This document shows positions 17,525-24,805 of a DNA stretch of 64,000 nt, one piece after another (within the stretch, counting starts at the first letter, position 1; every line of letters begins with the position of its first letter). The notes beneath the pieces were generated by a model that was not told the origin of the DNA, did no database searches, and saw only the letters and a program-made list of their open reading frames with translations. The stretch covers positions 41,466 through 105,465 of the forward strand of contig CALESB010000003.1 in the NCBI GenBank assembly GCA_937906995.1, given 5' to 3'. The DNA comes from an uncultured Sutterella sp. (GTDB lineage Bacteria; Pseudomonadota; Gammaproteobacteria; Burkholderiales; Burkholderiaceae_F). The translations under genes were made by a program, and so were the position numbers.

Positions 17525-17564
17525 GTGACAAGTCTATGACACAATTGTGACAAGAATATGACAA
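17525..17564 (-). promoter_or_regulatory. PhoB operator: four Pho half-sites
   Basis: Four copies of a TGACA-containing 7-mer begin at 17525, 17536, 17547 and 17558, exactly 11 bp apart. On the minus strand they read TTGTCAT, TTGTCAC, GTGTCAT and TTGTCAC with four-base spacers, matching the Pho box rule (CTGTCAT repeats, 4-bp spacer). The array ends 58 bp before the phosphate transporter ATG. It predicts PhoB-activated expression during phosphate limitation. Two full Pho boxes in tandem suggest cooperative binding. Confidence 0.82.
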
Positions 17565-17601
17565 AAATGGCTATTTTTTGCCCTTTGTGAGTAAAAATTA
17601 C

Positions 17602-17637
17602 AAAAAAATAGCGTTACAGGGAAACTGTAACGCTATT
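17602..17637 (-). terminator. Terminator of the rplU-rpmA-obg operon
   Basis: AATAGCGTTACAG (17607-17619) and CTGTAACGCTATT (17625-17637) form a perfect 13-bp stem with loop GGAAA. On the minus strand it is followed by a T-run (A-tract at 17602-17608 on the plus strand). It lies 22 bp past the obg stop and isolates obg from the Pho-regulated transporter. Confidence 0.92.
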
Positions 17638-17659
17638 GCAAGCGATAAAAAGTGAAATT

Positions 17660-18766
17660 TTAGGCTTGAGTCATTTCAACTTCGTCACCGAACTTCTCGT
17701 CATCTAAGTCTTCTACTCGTTCATCGCCCAGATATTGATGTTCCTTTCGGCGTTCATCGTCAACGTACTGTGCGATAGCACTAATAAGTTCTTCACAGCC
17801 TTCGCGCGTAGCAGCAGAAATCACAAATACTCGATCATCTGCAGTCAATTCTAAGCCATCGATTAATGCATCGATTCGAGCATCTTGCTCGTCTTCTGCA
17901 ATAAGGTCGATTTTGTTCATGACGATCCAACGTGGCTTTTCATAAAGTGTTTCATCGTATTTACGAAGCTCTTCAACGAGGGCCTTAGCTTCTTCGATTG
18001 GATCGACATCTGGGTCAAATGGAGCCATGTCAATGATGTGCAACAATAGCTTCGTACGAGATAGATGGCGTAAGAACAAATGGCCTAGACCTGCCCCCTC
18101 TGAAGCTCCTTCGATTAAGCCTGGGATGTCTGCAACAACAAAGCTTTGTTCTGGACCAACACGTACAACACCGAGTTGAGGGTGCAACGTAGTGAAAGGA
18201 TAATCGGCAATTTTTGGTCGAGCATTAGAGACAGAAGAAATAAAAGTCGACTTACCAGCATTAGGCATGCCTAAGAGACCAACATCGGCCAAGACTTTTA
18301 GCTCTAAATTTAAGAAGCGATGCTCGCCCTCTTCACCAGGAGTACATTGGCGAGGAGCACGGTTTGTACTGGATTTGAAATGTAAGTTGCCTAAGCCACC
18401 TTTACCCCCATGAGCAATAAGGTAGCGTTCACCGTGCTTTGTTAAGTCAGCAATCGTTTCACCGGTTTCACTATCGGTGACCAAAGTGCCAACGGGCATA
18501 CGCAATTCAATATCATTACCAGCAGCACCGTAGCAGTCAGAGCCTCGGCCATTTTCACCATTACGTGCGAAGTGCTTACGGGCATAGCGGTAGTCAATTA
18601 AGGTATTAATGTTGCAGTCTGCCACAGCATAAACATTGCCGCCACGACCGCCATCACCACCATCGGGACCGCCCTTCGGAATAAACTTTTCTCGACGAAA
18701 AGAGGCAACACCGTTACCACCTTTGCCGCCAGCGACTTCGATTCGTGCTTCATCAACGAATTTCAT
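17660..18766 (-). CDS. obg: Obg/CgtA GTPase, ribosome assembly
   Basis: Obg is an essential GTPase linked to 50S assembly and stress signalling. The 368 residues begin with the glycine-rich Obg fold (IEVAGGKGGNG, then PDGGDGGRGGNVY). The GTPase domain follows with GMPNAGKST (G1), DIPGLIEGASEG (G3) and NKIDL (G4). The acidic C-terminal tail is typical of proteobacterial Obg. An open frame continues 33 codons upstream, but ATG 18766 gives the family N-terminus MKFVDEARI. It is the third gene of rplU-rpmA-obg, with a hairpin between rpmA and obg. Confidence 0.96.
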   Translation of the reverse strand: MKFVDEARIEVAGGKGGNGVASFRREKFIPKGGPDGGDGGRGGNVYAVADCNINTLIDYRYARKHFARNGENGRGSDCYGAAGNDIELRMPVGTLVTDSETGETIADLTKHGERYLIAHGGKGGLGNLHFKSSTNRAPRQCTPGEEGEHRFLNLELKVLADVGLLGMPNAGKSTFISSVSNARPKIADYPFTTLHPQLGVVRVGPEQSFVVADIPGLIEGASEGAGLGHLFLRHLSRTKLLLHIIDMAPFDPDVDPIEEAKALVEELRKYDETLYEKPRWIVMNKIDLIAEDEQDARIDALIDGLELTADDRVFVISAATREGCEELISAIAQYVDDERRKEHQYLGDERVEDLDDEKFGDEVEMTQA

Positions 18767-18841
18767 AATTACAAATCCAGAAAATAGGACACCCAATAGT
18801 CTACAGAAATATTCAAAAGTGTCGACATATAGATCAGACAC

Positions 18842-18875
18842 AGAAAAAGCCATGTCAGACGACATGGCCTTTTTC
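18842..18875 (-). terminator. Hairpin between rpmA and obg
   Basis: GCCATGTC (18849-18856) and GACATGGC (18861-18868) pair around a four-base loop, flanked by A5 on one side and T5 on the other, so it could terminate in either direction. On the coding (minus) strand it is a terminator after rpmA. Read-through, or a promoter in the obg leader, must supply obg, which would make obg less expressed than the ribosomal proteins. Confidence 0.75.
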
Positions 18876-18924
18876 TATCTAAGGTGTCTCAAAAAGGAGA
18901 CAGAAGGAATTTAATCCGTACCAA

Positions 18925-19182
18925 TTAGGCGGGGATAACCTTCACGAAACGGTTGTTCTTCGGGCCCTTGACCTCGAACTTAACCGTACCATCAACCTTA
19001 GCGAACAACGTGTGGTCACGACCCATGCCGACATTGTCGCCCGGGTGGAATTGCGTACCACGTTGACGAACGATGATGCCACCAGCGTTAATAGCTGCAT
19101 CACCAAAAACCTTCACACCAAGACGCTTAGCTTGGGAATCACGACCGTTGCGGGTAGAGCCGCCGCCCTTCTTATGTGCCAT
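18925..19182 (-). CDS. rpmA: 50S ribosomal protein L27
   Basis: L27 lies near the peptidyl transferase centre, and its N-terminus reaches the tRNA 3' ends. The 85-residue sequence starts MAHKKGGGSTRNGRDS, with no Firmicute-type cleavable extension, and contains the conserved QRGTQFHPGDNVGMGRDHT stretch. It is separated from rplU by 27 bp with a clear ribosome-binding site (AGAGAG), and the pair is nearly universal in bacteria. Confidence 0.98.
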   Translation of the reverse strand: MAHKKGGGSTRNGRDSQAKRLGVKVFGDAAINAGGIIVRQRGTQFHPGDNVGMGRDHTLFAKVDGTVKFEVKGPKNNRFVKVIPA

Positions 19183-19209
19183 TTTGTATTACTCTCTAAA
19201 AAGTCCAAA

Positions 19210-19521
19210 TTAAGCTGCGATCGTTTCGATCTTGAGCTCAGTGTAGTTTTGACGATGACCAGCGCTCTTGATAGAGTGCTTACGACGACGCATCTTGAAG
19301 ATGCGAACCTTATCGTGACGGCCATGAGAGACGACCGTAGCGGTGACGCTAGCACCTTCAACGAAAGGAGCGCCAACCTTGAGTTCGTTACCATCGGAAA
19401 CAGCCAAGACTTCAGAAAGGGTCACTTGGGAGCCGACTTCAGCGTTCAAGGATTCAACCTTGAGCTTGTCACCAGCGGCGACGCGATATTGCTTGCCACC
19501 AGTCTTGATAATTGCGTACAT
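19210..19521 (-). CDS. rplU: 50S ribosomal protein L21
   Basis: L21 binds 23S rRNA and is needed for 50S assembly with L20. The 103-residue protein starts MYAIIKTGGKQYRV and ends with the conserved GHRQNYTELKI segment. GCGAGG lies just upstream of ATG. It heads the rplU-rpmA-obg operon and has a structured ~100-nt leader and its own promoter. Confidence 0.98.
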   Translation of the reverse strand: MYAIIKTGGKQYRVAAGDKLKVESLNAEVGSQVTLSEVLAVSDGNELKVGAPFVEGASVTATVVSHGRHDKVRIFKMRRRKHSIKSAGHRQNYTELKIETIAA

Positions 19522-19619
19522 TTAAATACCTCGCCCGTTTCGCTCAGCCAACGCACTGTCTGCGAAACCTTTTTATTGTTAATCGGTCAGGCAAAATGCC
19601 TGCCTACTGATGCGTGGAG
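19522..19619 (-). promoter_or_regulatory. Structured 5' leader of rplU
   Basis: From the predicted start near 19619 to the rplU ATG the leader has two hairpins. One is a 6-bp stem, CAGGCA/TGCCTG (19588-19602) with a three-base loop. The other has 7-bp arms, GTTTCGC and GCGAAAC (19537-19543 with 19562-19568), ending just before the ribosome-binding site. It could be an autoregulatory site for L21, as ribosomal protein leaders often are. This is inference; I know of no match to a named leader. Confidence 0.45.
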
Positions 19620-19625
19620 ATGCGG

Positions 19626-19654
19626 ATTATTTCACAAATCAATAAGTTATGCAA
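19626..19654 (-). promoter_or_regulatory. Candidate rplU promoter
   Basis: On the minus strand TTGCAT (19654-19649) and AATAAT (19631-19626) are spaced 17 bp. The -10 matches consensus in 5 of 6 positions, the -35 is weaker. It lies about 105 bp upstream of the rplU ATG, with no competing gene in between. Confidence 0.55.
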
Positions 19655-19713
19655 GTAAACATAAGAAAAATCTGTGATTTTCCAATTTTTAAATAAGAAA
19701 AGATCAAAATGAT

Positions 19714-20235
19714 CTAAAACCCATATAACAACCAGTCTTGGCTGGGTTTAGAGCGACGATCATCAACACCGAATAAGTGAGGTGCTAGATCAGCTAATGC
19801 CTTACGATAGACATCGTGTTTAAAGTCGATGACATCACGCAAAGGCACCCAATAATCATTCCAACGCCATGCATCAAATTCTGGAGTCCCAGAAGCATAG
19901 AGATTAATTTTCTCATCCGATGCTTTTAGACGAAGTAAGAACCAAATTTGCTTTTGTCCTCGGTACATGGAGCGACTAGAACGACGAAAAGGCTCTGGAA
20001 CATCGTAGTAAAGCCATTCATTTGTATGCGCAATAATTTGCACATCATTTCGCGTTAATCCGATTTCTTCGTAAAGCTCTCGCATTAACGCAGTCTCTAA
20101 ATCTTCTCCCTCATCAACACCACCCTGAGGAAACTGCCACGCCGGCTTGTGTATACGCTTGGCCCAGAAAACTTTGTTATCCTGGTTTGCCAAAATAATT
20201 CCGACGTTGGGGCGGTAGCCATCGCTATCCAACAT
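19714..20235 (-). CDS. rppH: RppH, RNA pyrophosphohydrolase (Nudix)
   Basis: RppH removes pyrophosphate from mRNA 5' ends and so triggers RNase E decay. The 173-residue protein begins MLDSDGYRPNVGIIL, as the family does. It has the Nudix box GGVDEGEDLETAL followed by RELYEEIGL, and WAKRIHKPAWQFPQGG in front. It is divergent from proS across a 100-bp gap, a conserved proS/rppH neighbourhood in betaproteobacteria. A weak AGATCA/TGATCT stem with a T-run (about 19698-19712) may terminate it. Confidence 0.95.
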   Translation of the reverse strand: MLDSDGYRPNVGIILANQDNKVFWAKRIHKPAWQFPQGGVDEGEDLETALMRELYEEIGLTRNDVQIIAHTNEWLYYDVPEPFRRSSRSMYRGQKQIWFLLRLKASDEKINLYASGTPEFDAWRWNDYWVPLRDVIDFKHDVYRKALADLAPHLFGVDDRRSKPSQDWLLYGF

Positions 20236-20335
20236 AAAGGCCTCAAATTCTTCTAAAATCTCTTATTTACTCCACGTTCTAAAGAATAGGTGGAGCGCAT
20301 ATGAGAAAAATTTTACCTTAAACCGCGAGAAAACA

Positions 20336-22078
20336 ATGCGTGCTACTTCTTTTTTTATTTCGACGTTAAAGGAAGCTCCTGCTGACGCCGATATTGTTAG
20401 TCAACAATTTATGATCCGCGCTGGCATGATCAAGCGCTTGGCCGCAGGTATCTACACCTATATGCCAATGGGTTTACGTTCTATTCGCAAGACTGAACAA
20501 ATCATTCGCGAAGAAATGGAACGAGCTGGTGCAGTTGAGTTACTATTGCCGGTTGTTCAGCCCGCGGAACTTTGGCAAGAGTCTGGCCGTTGGGAAAAGT
20601 ATGGTCCTGAGTTACTTCGTTTTAAAGATCGCCATGACCGCCAATTTGTGATTCAGCCTACGGCCGAAGAAGTGATTACTGATTTTGCTCGATCAGAAAT
20701 CAAATCTTGGCGTCAATTGCCAATTAATCTCTATCAAATCCAAACGAAATTCCGCGATGAACGTCGTCCTCGTTTTGGTGTGATGCGTGGTCGTGAATTT
20801 ACAATGAAGGATGGCTATTCCTTTGATCGTGATAAGGAAGGTGCCTTGGTGTCTTATCGAAAGATGTATGACGCCTATCAACGCATCTTTAAGCGTTTAG
20901 GTTTGAATTTCCGTGCGGTTGCAGCTGATACGGGGTCCATTGGCGGGGACAGTTCTCACGAATTTCAAGTGATCGCAGATACTGGTGAAGACTTGATTGC
21001 TTACTGCCCAGACAGTGAATATGCTGCCAATATTGAGTTGTGTCCTGCTCAAAGTTTAATTTCAGAGCGAGCTGCGGCCACGGAAGATATGCAAAAAGTT
21101 GCAACACCCAATCGTGAAAAGTGTGAGCAAGTTGTTGAGCTTTTAGGGAAAGAATTGACATCATCAATGAAGTCAGTGGTTTTAGCAGCAGATCGTACGA
21201 ATGAAAAGGGTGAAACACTACCACCGACTATCGTGATGATTCTTTTGCGAGCAGATCATGAACTCAATGAAATCAAAGCAGGTAAGTTACCGGAATTGAA
21301 GGAAGGCTTCCGCTTTGCAACCGATGCAGAAATTGTTCAAGCTTTTGGTTGTAAGCCTGGTTATTTAGGTCCTGTTGGTATTAATCAAGATATTGTTGTT
21401 TATGCTGATTTGACAGCTTCAAAGATGAGCAACTTTATCTGCGGTGCCAACGAAGAAGGTTTCCACCTTATGGGTGTTAATTGGGGACGTGATTTACCTG
21501 AAGCAAAAACAGCAGATCTCCGAAATGTGGTTGAAGGGGATGCTTCTCCAGATGGTAAGGGACAATTGAAACTTCAGCGTGGTATTGAAGTTGGTCACGT
21601 CTTCTATCTTGGCCGCAAGTACTCAGAGGCCTTTGGTGCTACTTATTTGGATGAAACGGGTAAGCCGCAATTGATGGAAATGGGGTGTTACGGTATTGGT
21701 GTAACGCGTCTTTTGGGTGCTGCCATTGAACAAAATCACGACGAACAAGGCATCATTTGGCCAGAGTCCATGGCTCCGTTCACTACTGTGATTTGTCCTA
21801 TGAATTACAACAAGAGTGAAACAGTTCGCGAAGCTGCTAATAAGCTTTACAGTGATATGAAAGCAGCTGGTATTGATGTCATTTTAGATGACCGAGATAT
21901 GCGTCCTGGTGTTATGTTTGCAGACTGGGAATTGATTGGAGTTCCGCACCGAGTGGTTGTTGGTGAACGTGGTCTCAAGAGCGGTGAAGTAGAATATGCA
22001 CATCGCCGTAATATTAAGGATAAGCAAATGATTAAGTTCGATGATGTTGTTGAATTTATCAAAAATGCTCATCAATAA
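20336..22078 (+). CDS. proS: Prolyl-tRNA synthetase
   Basis: ProS charges tRNA-Pro with proline. At 580 residues it is the bacterial type with an inserted editing domain (about residues 225-385) that hydrolyses Ala-tRNA-Pro. Class II motifs are visible: motif 2 around FRDERRPRFGVMRGREF, motif 3 GCYGIGVTRLLGA, and the C-terminal anticodon-binding domain (DDRDMRPGVMFADWELIG). The start ATG 20336 gives MRATSFFISTLKEAP, the usual N-terminus. A tRNA-Pro gene lies 6 kb away on the other strand. Confidence 0.97.
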   Translation: MRATSFFISTLKEAPADADIVSQQFMIRAGMIKRLAAGIYTYMPMGLRSIRKTEQIIREEMERAGAVELLLPVVQPAELWQESGRWEKYGPELLRFKDRHDRQFVIQPTAEEVITDFARSEIKSWRQLPINLYQIQTKFRDERRPRFGVMRGREFTMKDGYSFDRDKEGALVSYRKMYDAYQRIFKRLGLNFRAVAADTGSIGGDSSHEFQVIADTGEDLIAYCPDSEYAANIELCPAQSLISERAAATEDMQKVATPNREKCEQVVELLGKELTSSMKSVVLAADRTNEKGETLPPTIVMILLRADHELNEIKAGKLPELKEGFRFATDAEIVQAFGCKPGYLGPVGINQDIVVYADLTASKMSNFICGANEEGFHLMGVNWGRDLPEAKTADLRNVVEGDASPDGKGQLKLQRGIEVGHVFYLGRKYSEAFGATYLDETGKPQLMEMGCYGIGVTRLLGAAIEQNHDEQGIIWPESMAPFTTVICPMNYNKSETVREAANKLYSDMKAAGIDVILDDRDMRPGVMFADWELIGVPHRVVVGERGLKSGEVEYAHRRNIKDKQMIKFDDVVEFIKNAHQ

Positions 22079-22084
22079 CTAAAA

Positions 22085-22149
22085 ATCCAGAGCTCTTTGA
22101 GCTCTGGATACAAAAAAGCCGCAAGGAGGACAACTCCAAGCGGCTTTTT
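22085..22149. terminator. Convergent double terminator between proS and HU gene
   Basis: Two hairpins lie here. ATCCAGAGCTC/GAGCTCTGGAT (22085-22109) is a perfect 11-bp stem with an A-run on its left, so it terminates minus-strand transcription. AAAAAAGCCGC at 22112-22122 pairs with GCGGCTTTTT ending at 22149, with an inner GGAG/CTCC stem; flanked by As and Ts, it works for both strands. Together they stop both converging genes. Confidence 0.88.
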
Positions 22150-22163
22150 CTATATGGATAAGA

Positions 22164-22457
22164 TTAGCGCTTGCAGCACTTCTTTTGAGCAACCGCAGCC
22201 TTGAAAGCAGCGCCAGCCGTGAACTTCGGCAAAGTGCTAGCAGGAATCGTAATCGTTTCCCCATTGGCAGGATTGCGACCTTGACGAGCGGCGCGTGTTG
22301 CCGCTTTAAAGGTACCAAAGCCGATCAATTGGAAGCCGTCACCCTTAGCAACGGACTTGATAATGGCATCAAAAACGGAATCGACGACACGTCCTGCTTG
22401 AGCTTTGGAGAGTTCGTTCTCTTCGGCAACGATGGCGATGAGTTCTTGCTTGTTCAT
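22164..22457 (-). CDS. hup: HU-family DNA-binding protein
   Basis: HU dimers bend and compact DNA. The 97-residue protein has the HU core: MNKQELIAIVAEENELSKAQ helices, GFGTF, and the DNA-embracing arm with RNPANGETI. The ribosome-binding site AAGGAGC is five bases from ATG 22457; an open frame extends further upstream but without such a site. The C-terminal end adds QKKCCKR beyond the usual Lys/Ala terminus, with two adjacent cysteines (C94, C95), which is odd for HU. A -10-like TATATT (22508-22503) lies about 50 bp upstream. Confidence 0.93.
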   Translation of the reverse strand: MNKQELIAIVAEENELSKAQAGRVVDSVFDAIIKSVAKGDGFQLIGFGTFKAATRAARQGRNPANGETITIPASTLPKFTAGAAFKAAVAQKKCCKR

Positions 22458-22811
22458 TGGGATGCTCCTTGTGAGATAGAATCTGAACAGATCAATAACT
22501 CTAATATACCCCATTCAATCCCATTAAAACTAGGGCTTGTATAAGAAATTCGATGATTAAAATCTTTTTTTTGCCCTTAAGTCAAAAAAATGACATTCTC
22601 ACCCAACTAAAGTAGGTAAATTCCTGCTGATGGTATACGGTTTGAGCTATCAGCGGTTCTTGTTACTGACCAACTATCATTGGTTCTTTGGGTAGGCTTC
22701 ACAGGAACAGTCTATCGCCTCAATCGAGTGAGTGGCATTATCAAGTAAAAAAATGACCAATGCTACAGATAGAACATTGGTCATCATAAAAGAATATGAA
22801 GCAATCAATGG
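22458..22811. other. 354-bp gene-free stretch
   Basis: This gap separates the HU gene from the orphan 195-codon gene. The HU leader and a probable -10 (TATATT, minus strand, near 22505) occupy the left part, and a terminator for the orphan gene the right (22747-22784). The middle ~180 bp (22560-22745) has no open frame of useful length. It contains a 6-bp stem, GCTGAT/ATCAGC (22626-22654), and a small ACCAA/TTGGT hairpin. It could be a degraded element or a non-coding RNA; nothing identifies it. Confidence 0.5.
22747..22784 (-). terminator. Terminator of the orphan 195-codon gene
   Basis: ATGACCAATG (22753-22762) and CATTGGTCAT (22775-22784) form a perfect 10-bp stem. On the minus strand the stem is followed by a T-run (A7 at 22747-22753 on plus). 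It lies 28 bp after the stop. Confidence 0.88.
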
Positions 22812-23399
22812 TTACTTTTTAGGACTATTGTCTTGATTTTGAACCGGTTGATTTTCAAAATGTGCGACTTCTACGTAATAAACACGGCGGAAAACGTCAT
22901 AAGACAATGAGACTTGCTTCAAGGTCTCGACTTTAGTTCGCTCAGATACCTTGTCATATTTTTCGCCGTGAACGATACGTAAAAAAGAGTCTGCTAAATC
23001 AGCTTTTTTCGCATCTGTTTCAATAGCTTCTTTGATGAGTTGCTTGCGAACCTCTTCATAGCGCTTAAAGGCATCAGGCGTTAATTGGCTTAAAAGCTTT
23101 TGAGTGAGAGTTGCTTCAACGCCTTGATGCATATGAAAGAGTGTCTTCTTCACAAGCTTTTCATTTTTACGATACTCTTCAGACTCTGTCATAGCGGCTA
23201 GGATGCCAATGGCTTCTAACATGCCGGCCCAAAGCGCATTAAAGTTACGAGTAGCTTCTGGGTTAAAGAAACGGAAAAAAGGCAATGGAGCGCTTGTTGC
23301 ATTAGCCACTTCTCCTGCTGTAAAGCGAACAAGGTCTCTAACACAGCCTGCATATGAAAGCCCTAGACTTTCTGCAAAACGTGAATCAAATTTATGCAT
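22812..23399 (-). CDS. Hypothetical protein, 195 aa
   Basis: I do not recognise this protein. It has no signal peptide or clear membrane helix, is rich in charged residues and looks all-helical. There is an aromatic/Pro segment (APLPFFRFFNPEATRNF) near residue 37-53 and a hydrophobic stretch around LWAGMLEAIGILAAM. The general look, a helical region with FNPE and later LxxL repeats, recalls poly(3-hydroxyalkanoate)-associated or TipAS-like helical proteins, but I cannot support either. It begins 20 bp after the tolA stop on the same strand and has its own terminator, so it may be the last gene of the tol operon. Confidence 0.7.
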   Translation of the reverse strand: MHKFDSRFAESLGLSYAGCVRDLVRFTAGEVANATSAPLPFFRFFNPEATRNFNALWAGMLEAIGILAAMTESEEYRKNEKLVKKTLFHMHQGVEATLTQKLLSQLTPDAFKRYEEVRKQLIKEAIETDAKKADLADSFLRIVHGEKYDKVSERTKVETLKQVSLSYDVFRRVYYVEVAHFENQPVQNQDNSPKK

Positions 23400-23419
23400 A
23401 ATGAGTTACTCCGTTAACT

Positions 23420-24376
23420 TTATTGCTTAGAGTCAACCGGGTCAAAGGTTAACTGAATCTTTTTGGGAGGTTGACCATTGCTTGGGATTGGGAATGGATC
23501 ACACATCCGAATAGCAGACTCTACTGCTCGGTCAAATGCAGGCAGACCGCTAGCTTTAAGAAGCTTCGGTGCGGCTGCTTGTTGGCCATTTTCCAAAAGT
23601 GTCACCTCATAGATCGTCTCGTATTGCCCACTCTTCATATCCGGCATCACTGAGAAAATGAGGTTACGGCGAACGCAGGACACAATGCGAGAGTTATAAG
23701 CTGCAGATTGTGCTCCACCTCCAACACTAGCTGATACACCTGCAGCGTTATTTTGAGATGTTTGTTCAAGACGTTGCATCTCTTGCTGTTGCATTTGTTG
23801 AGCTAGGCGCTTTGCTTGTTCTTTACGACGTTGTTCTTGTCGTCTTTTTTCTTCAGCCTTACGCTTTTGTTCTTCAAGGCGCTTTTTCTCTTCGAGTTTC
23901 TTTTGCTCTTCGAGTCGTTTTTGCTCCTCTAGACGCTTTTGTTCCTCAAGGCGTTTTTGTTCTTCTAATTTTTTCTTTTCATCTTCTTGCTGACGAATGA
24001 CATCATCAGGATCTGGCTGAGACTGTTCTTCAACCTTCGGAGTAGGAGCAGGTTCTGGTTTTTGTTCCTGTTCAGGTTCGGGTTGAGTCTCAGGTTCCGG
24101 TTCTTCCTTGGATTCTTGCGTTTTTTCTACTTCAACAGGAGTAGAGGGAGTATTTGCAACTTGTCCTGGAGCCCATAATTCAGCGTAAACAACTTCATCG
24201 CTAACGCGATTCCATTGGAAGACAACAAATAACCCGATAAACAAAACGGCATGAACAGTCACGGCTAACAAGAAAGAAACGCCCCATTGCGCATTCGCTT
24301 TGTTATTCGTTTTATTCGGAGTCACGTTAGTGGCACAGTCTTTAACGTGAGCTGTAGTTTTGTTAGGTTTTTTCAC
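23420..24376 (-). CDS. tolA: TolA, Tol-Pal system periplasmic linker
   Basis: TolA spans the periplasm and transmits the TolQR proton-motive force to TolB/Pal, helping outer-membrane constriction at division. The 318-residue protein has one membrane helix (about 32-54) and a Pro/Glu-rich stretch (80-125). A coiled coil follows with repeated KRLEEQ units (about 130-200). A C-terminal TonB-like domain (about 225-318) ends with QLTFDP. The start is GTG at 24376, with GAGAGA about seven bases upstream and the tolR stop three bases away. TolB and Pal are not in the window. Confidence 0.92.
   Translation of the reverse strand: MKKPNKTTAHVKDCATNVTPNKTNNKANAQWGVSFLLAVTVHAVLFIGLFVVFQWNRVSDEVVYAELWAPGQVANTPSTPVEVEKTQESKEEPEPETQPEPEQEQKPEPAPTPKVEEQSQPDPDDVIRQQEDEKKKLEEQKRLEEQKRLEEQKRLEEQKKLEEKKRLEEQKRKAEEKRRQEQRRKEQAKRLAQQMQQQEMQRLEQTSQNNAAGVSASVGGGAQSAAYNSRIVSCVRRNLIFSVMPDMKSGQYETIYEVTLLENGQQAAAPKLLKASGLPAFDRAVESAIRMCDPFPIPSNGQPPKKIQLTFDPVDSKQ
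23855..23985 (-). repeat. In-frame KRLEEQ-coding tandem repeat in tolA
   Basis: About six 18-bp units encode variants of KRLEEQ in the TolA coiled coil. Such repeats form a long helix and often vary in number between strains. On the plus strand they read as cgctttTGTTCcTCAAGG-like units, each with small differences. Confidence 0.75.
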
Positions 24377-24379
24377 GTC

Positions 24380-24802
24380 TTATCTCTCAACCTTAAGTGA
24401 TAAGCCAACACGGCTGATATTGGCCGCCTGAAGTTGCTTCATAACATTAACAACTTGTTCATATTGAACAACTTTATCTGCAGCAATAACAACCGGAACT
24501 TCCTTGTCGCCCGCTTGAGCAGTTTTTACAGCAGAAATCAAACCAGGCATATCTACTGCAAGCAAGTCTTTGCCTTTTCTAACGCTCATTGCACCGGTAG
24601 GATGCACGATCACTTCAATAACAGTTTCAGGGGCTTTTTGAGCTTTTTTTACGCTGGGTAAATTCACCAAAGATGGATTTACAAACGGGGCGGAGACCAT
24701 CAAGATCACCACCAACACAAGCATCACGTCAATGTATGGCACGACGTTAATCTCTGCCAACATTCGACGGGAAGACTTACGAGATGAGCGAAGTCCTTCC
24801 AT
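24380..24802 (-). CDS. tolR: TolR (ExbD/TolR family)
   Basis: TolR works with TolQ as the ion channel and motor that energises TolA. The 140-residue protein has a short N-terminus, one membrane helix with the key Asp (NVVPYIDVMLVLVVILMV, about residues 19-36), and a periplasmic domain ending near RVGLSLKVER. It is cotranscribed between tolQ and tolA with gaps of three bases on each side, so translation is tightly linked. Confidence 0.93.
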   Translation of the reverse strand: MEGLRSSRKSSRRMLAEINVVPYIDVMLVLVVILMVSAPFVNPSLVNLPSVKKAQKAPETVIEVIVHPTGAMSVRKGKDLLAVDMPGLISAVKTAQAGDKEVPVVIAADKVVQYEQVVNVMKQLQAANISRVGLSLKVER

Positions 24803-24805
24803 GAT

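Noticed and set aside
19012..19677. 221-codon frame opposite rpmA and rplU
   Set aside because: It is antisense to two certain ribosomal protein genes and crosses the mapped rplU promoter.
23855..23985. Short tandem repeats that might be a CRISPR-like array
   Set aside because: There are no spacers; the units are contiguous and encode the TolA coiled coil in frame.
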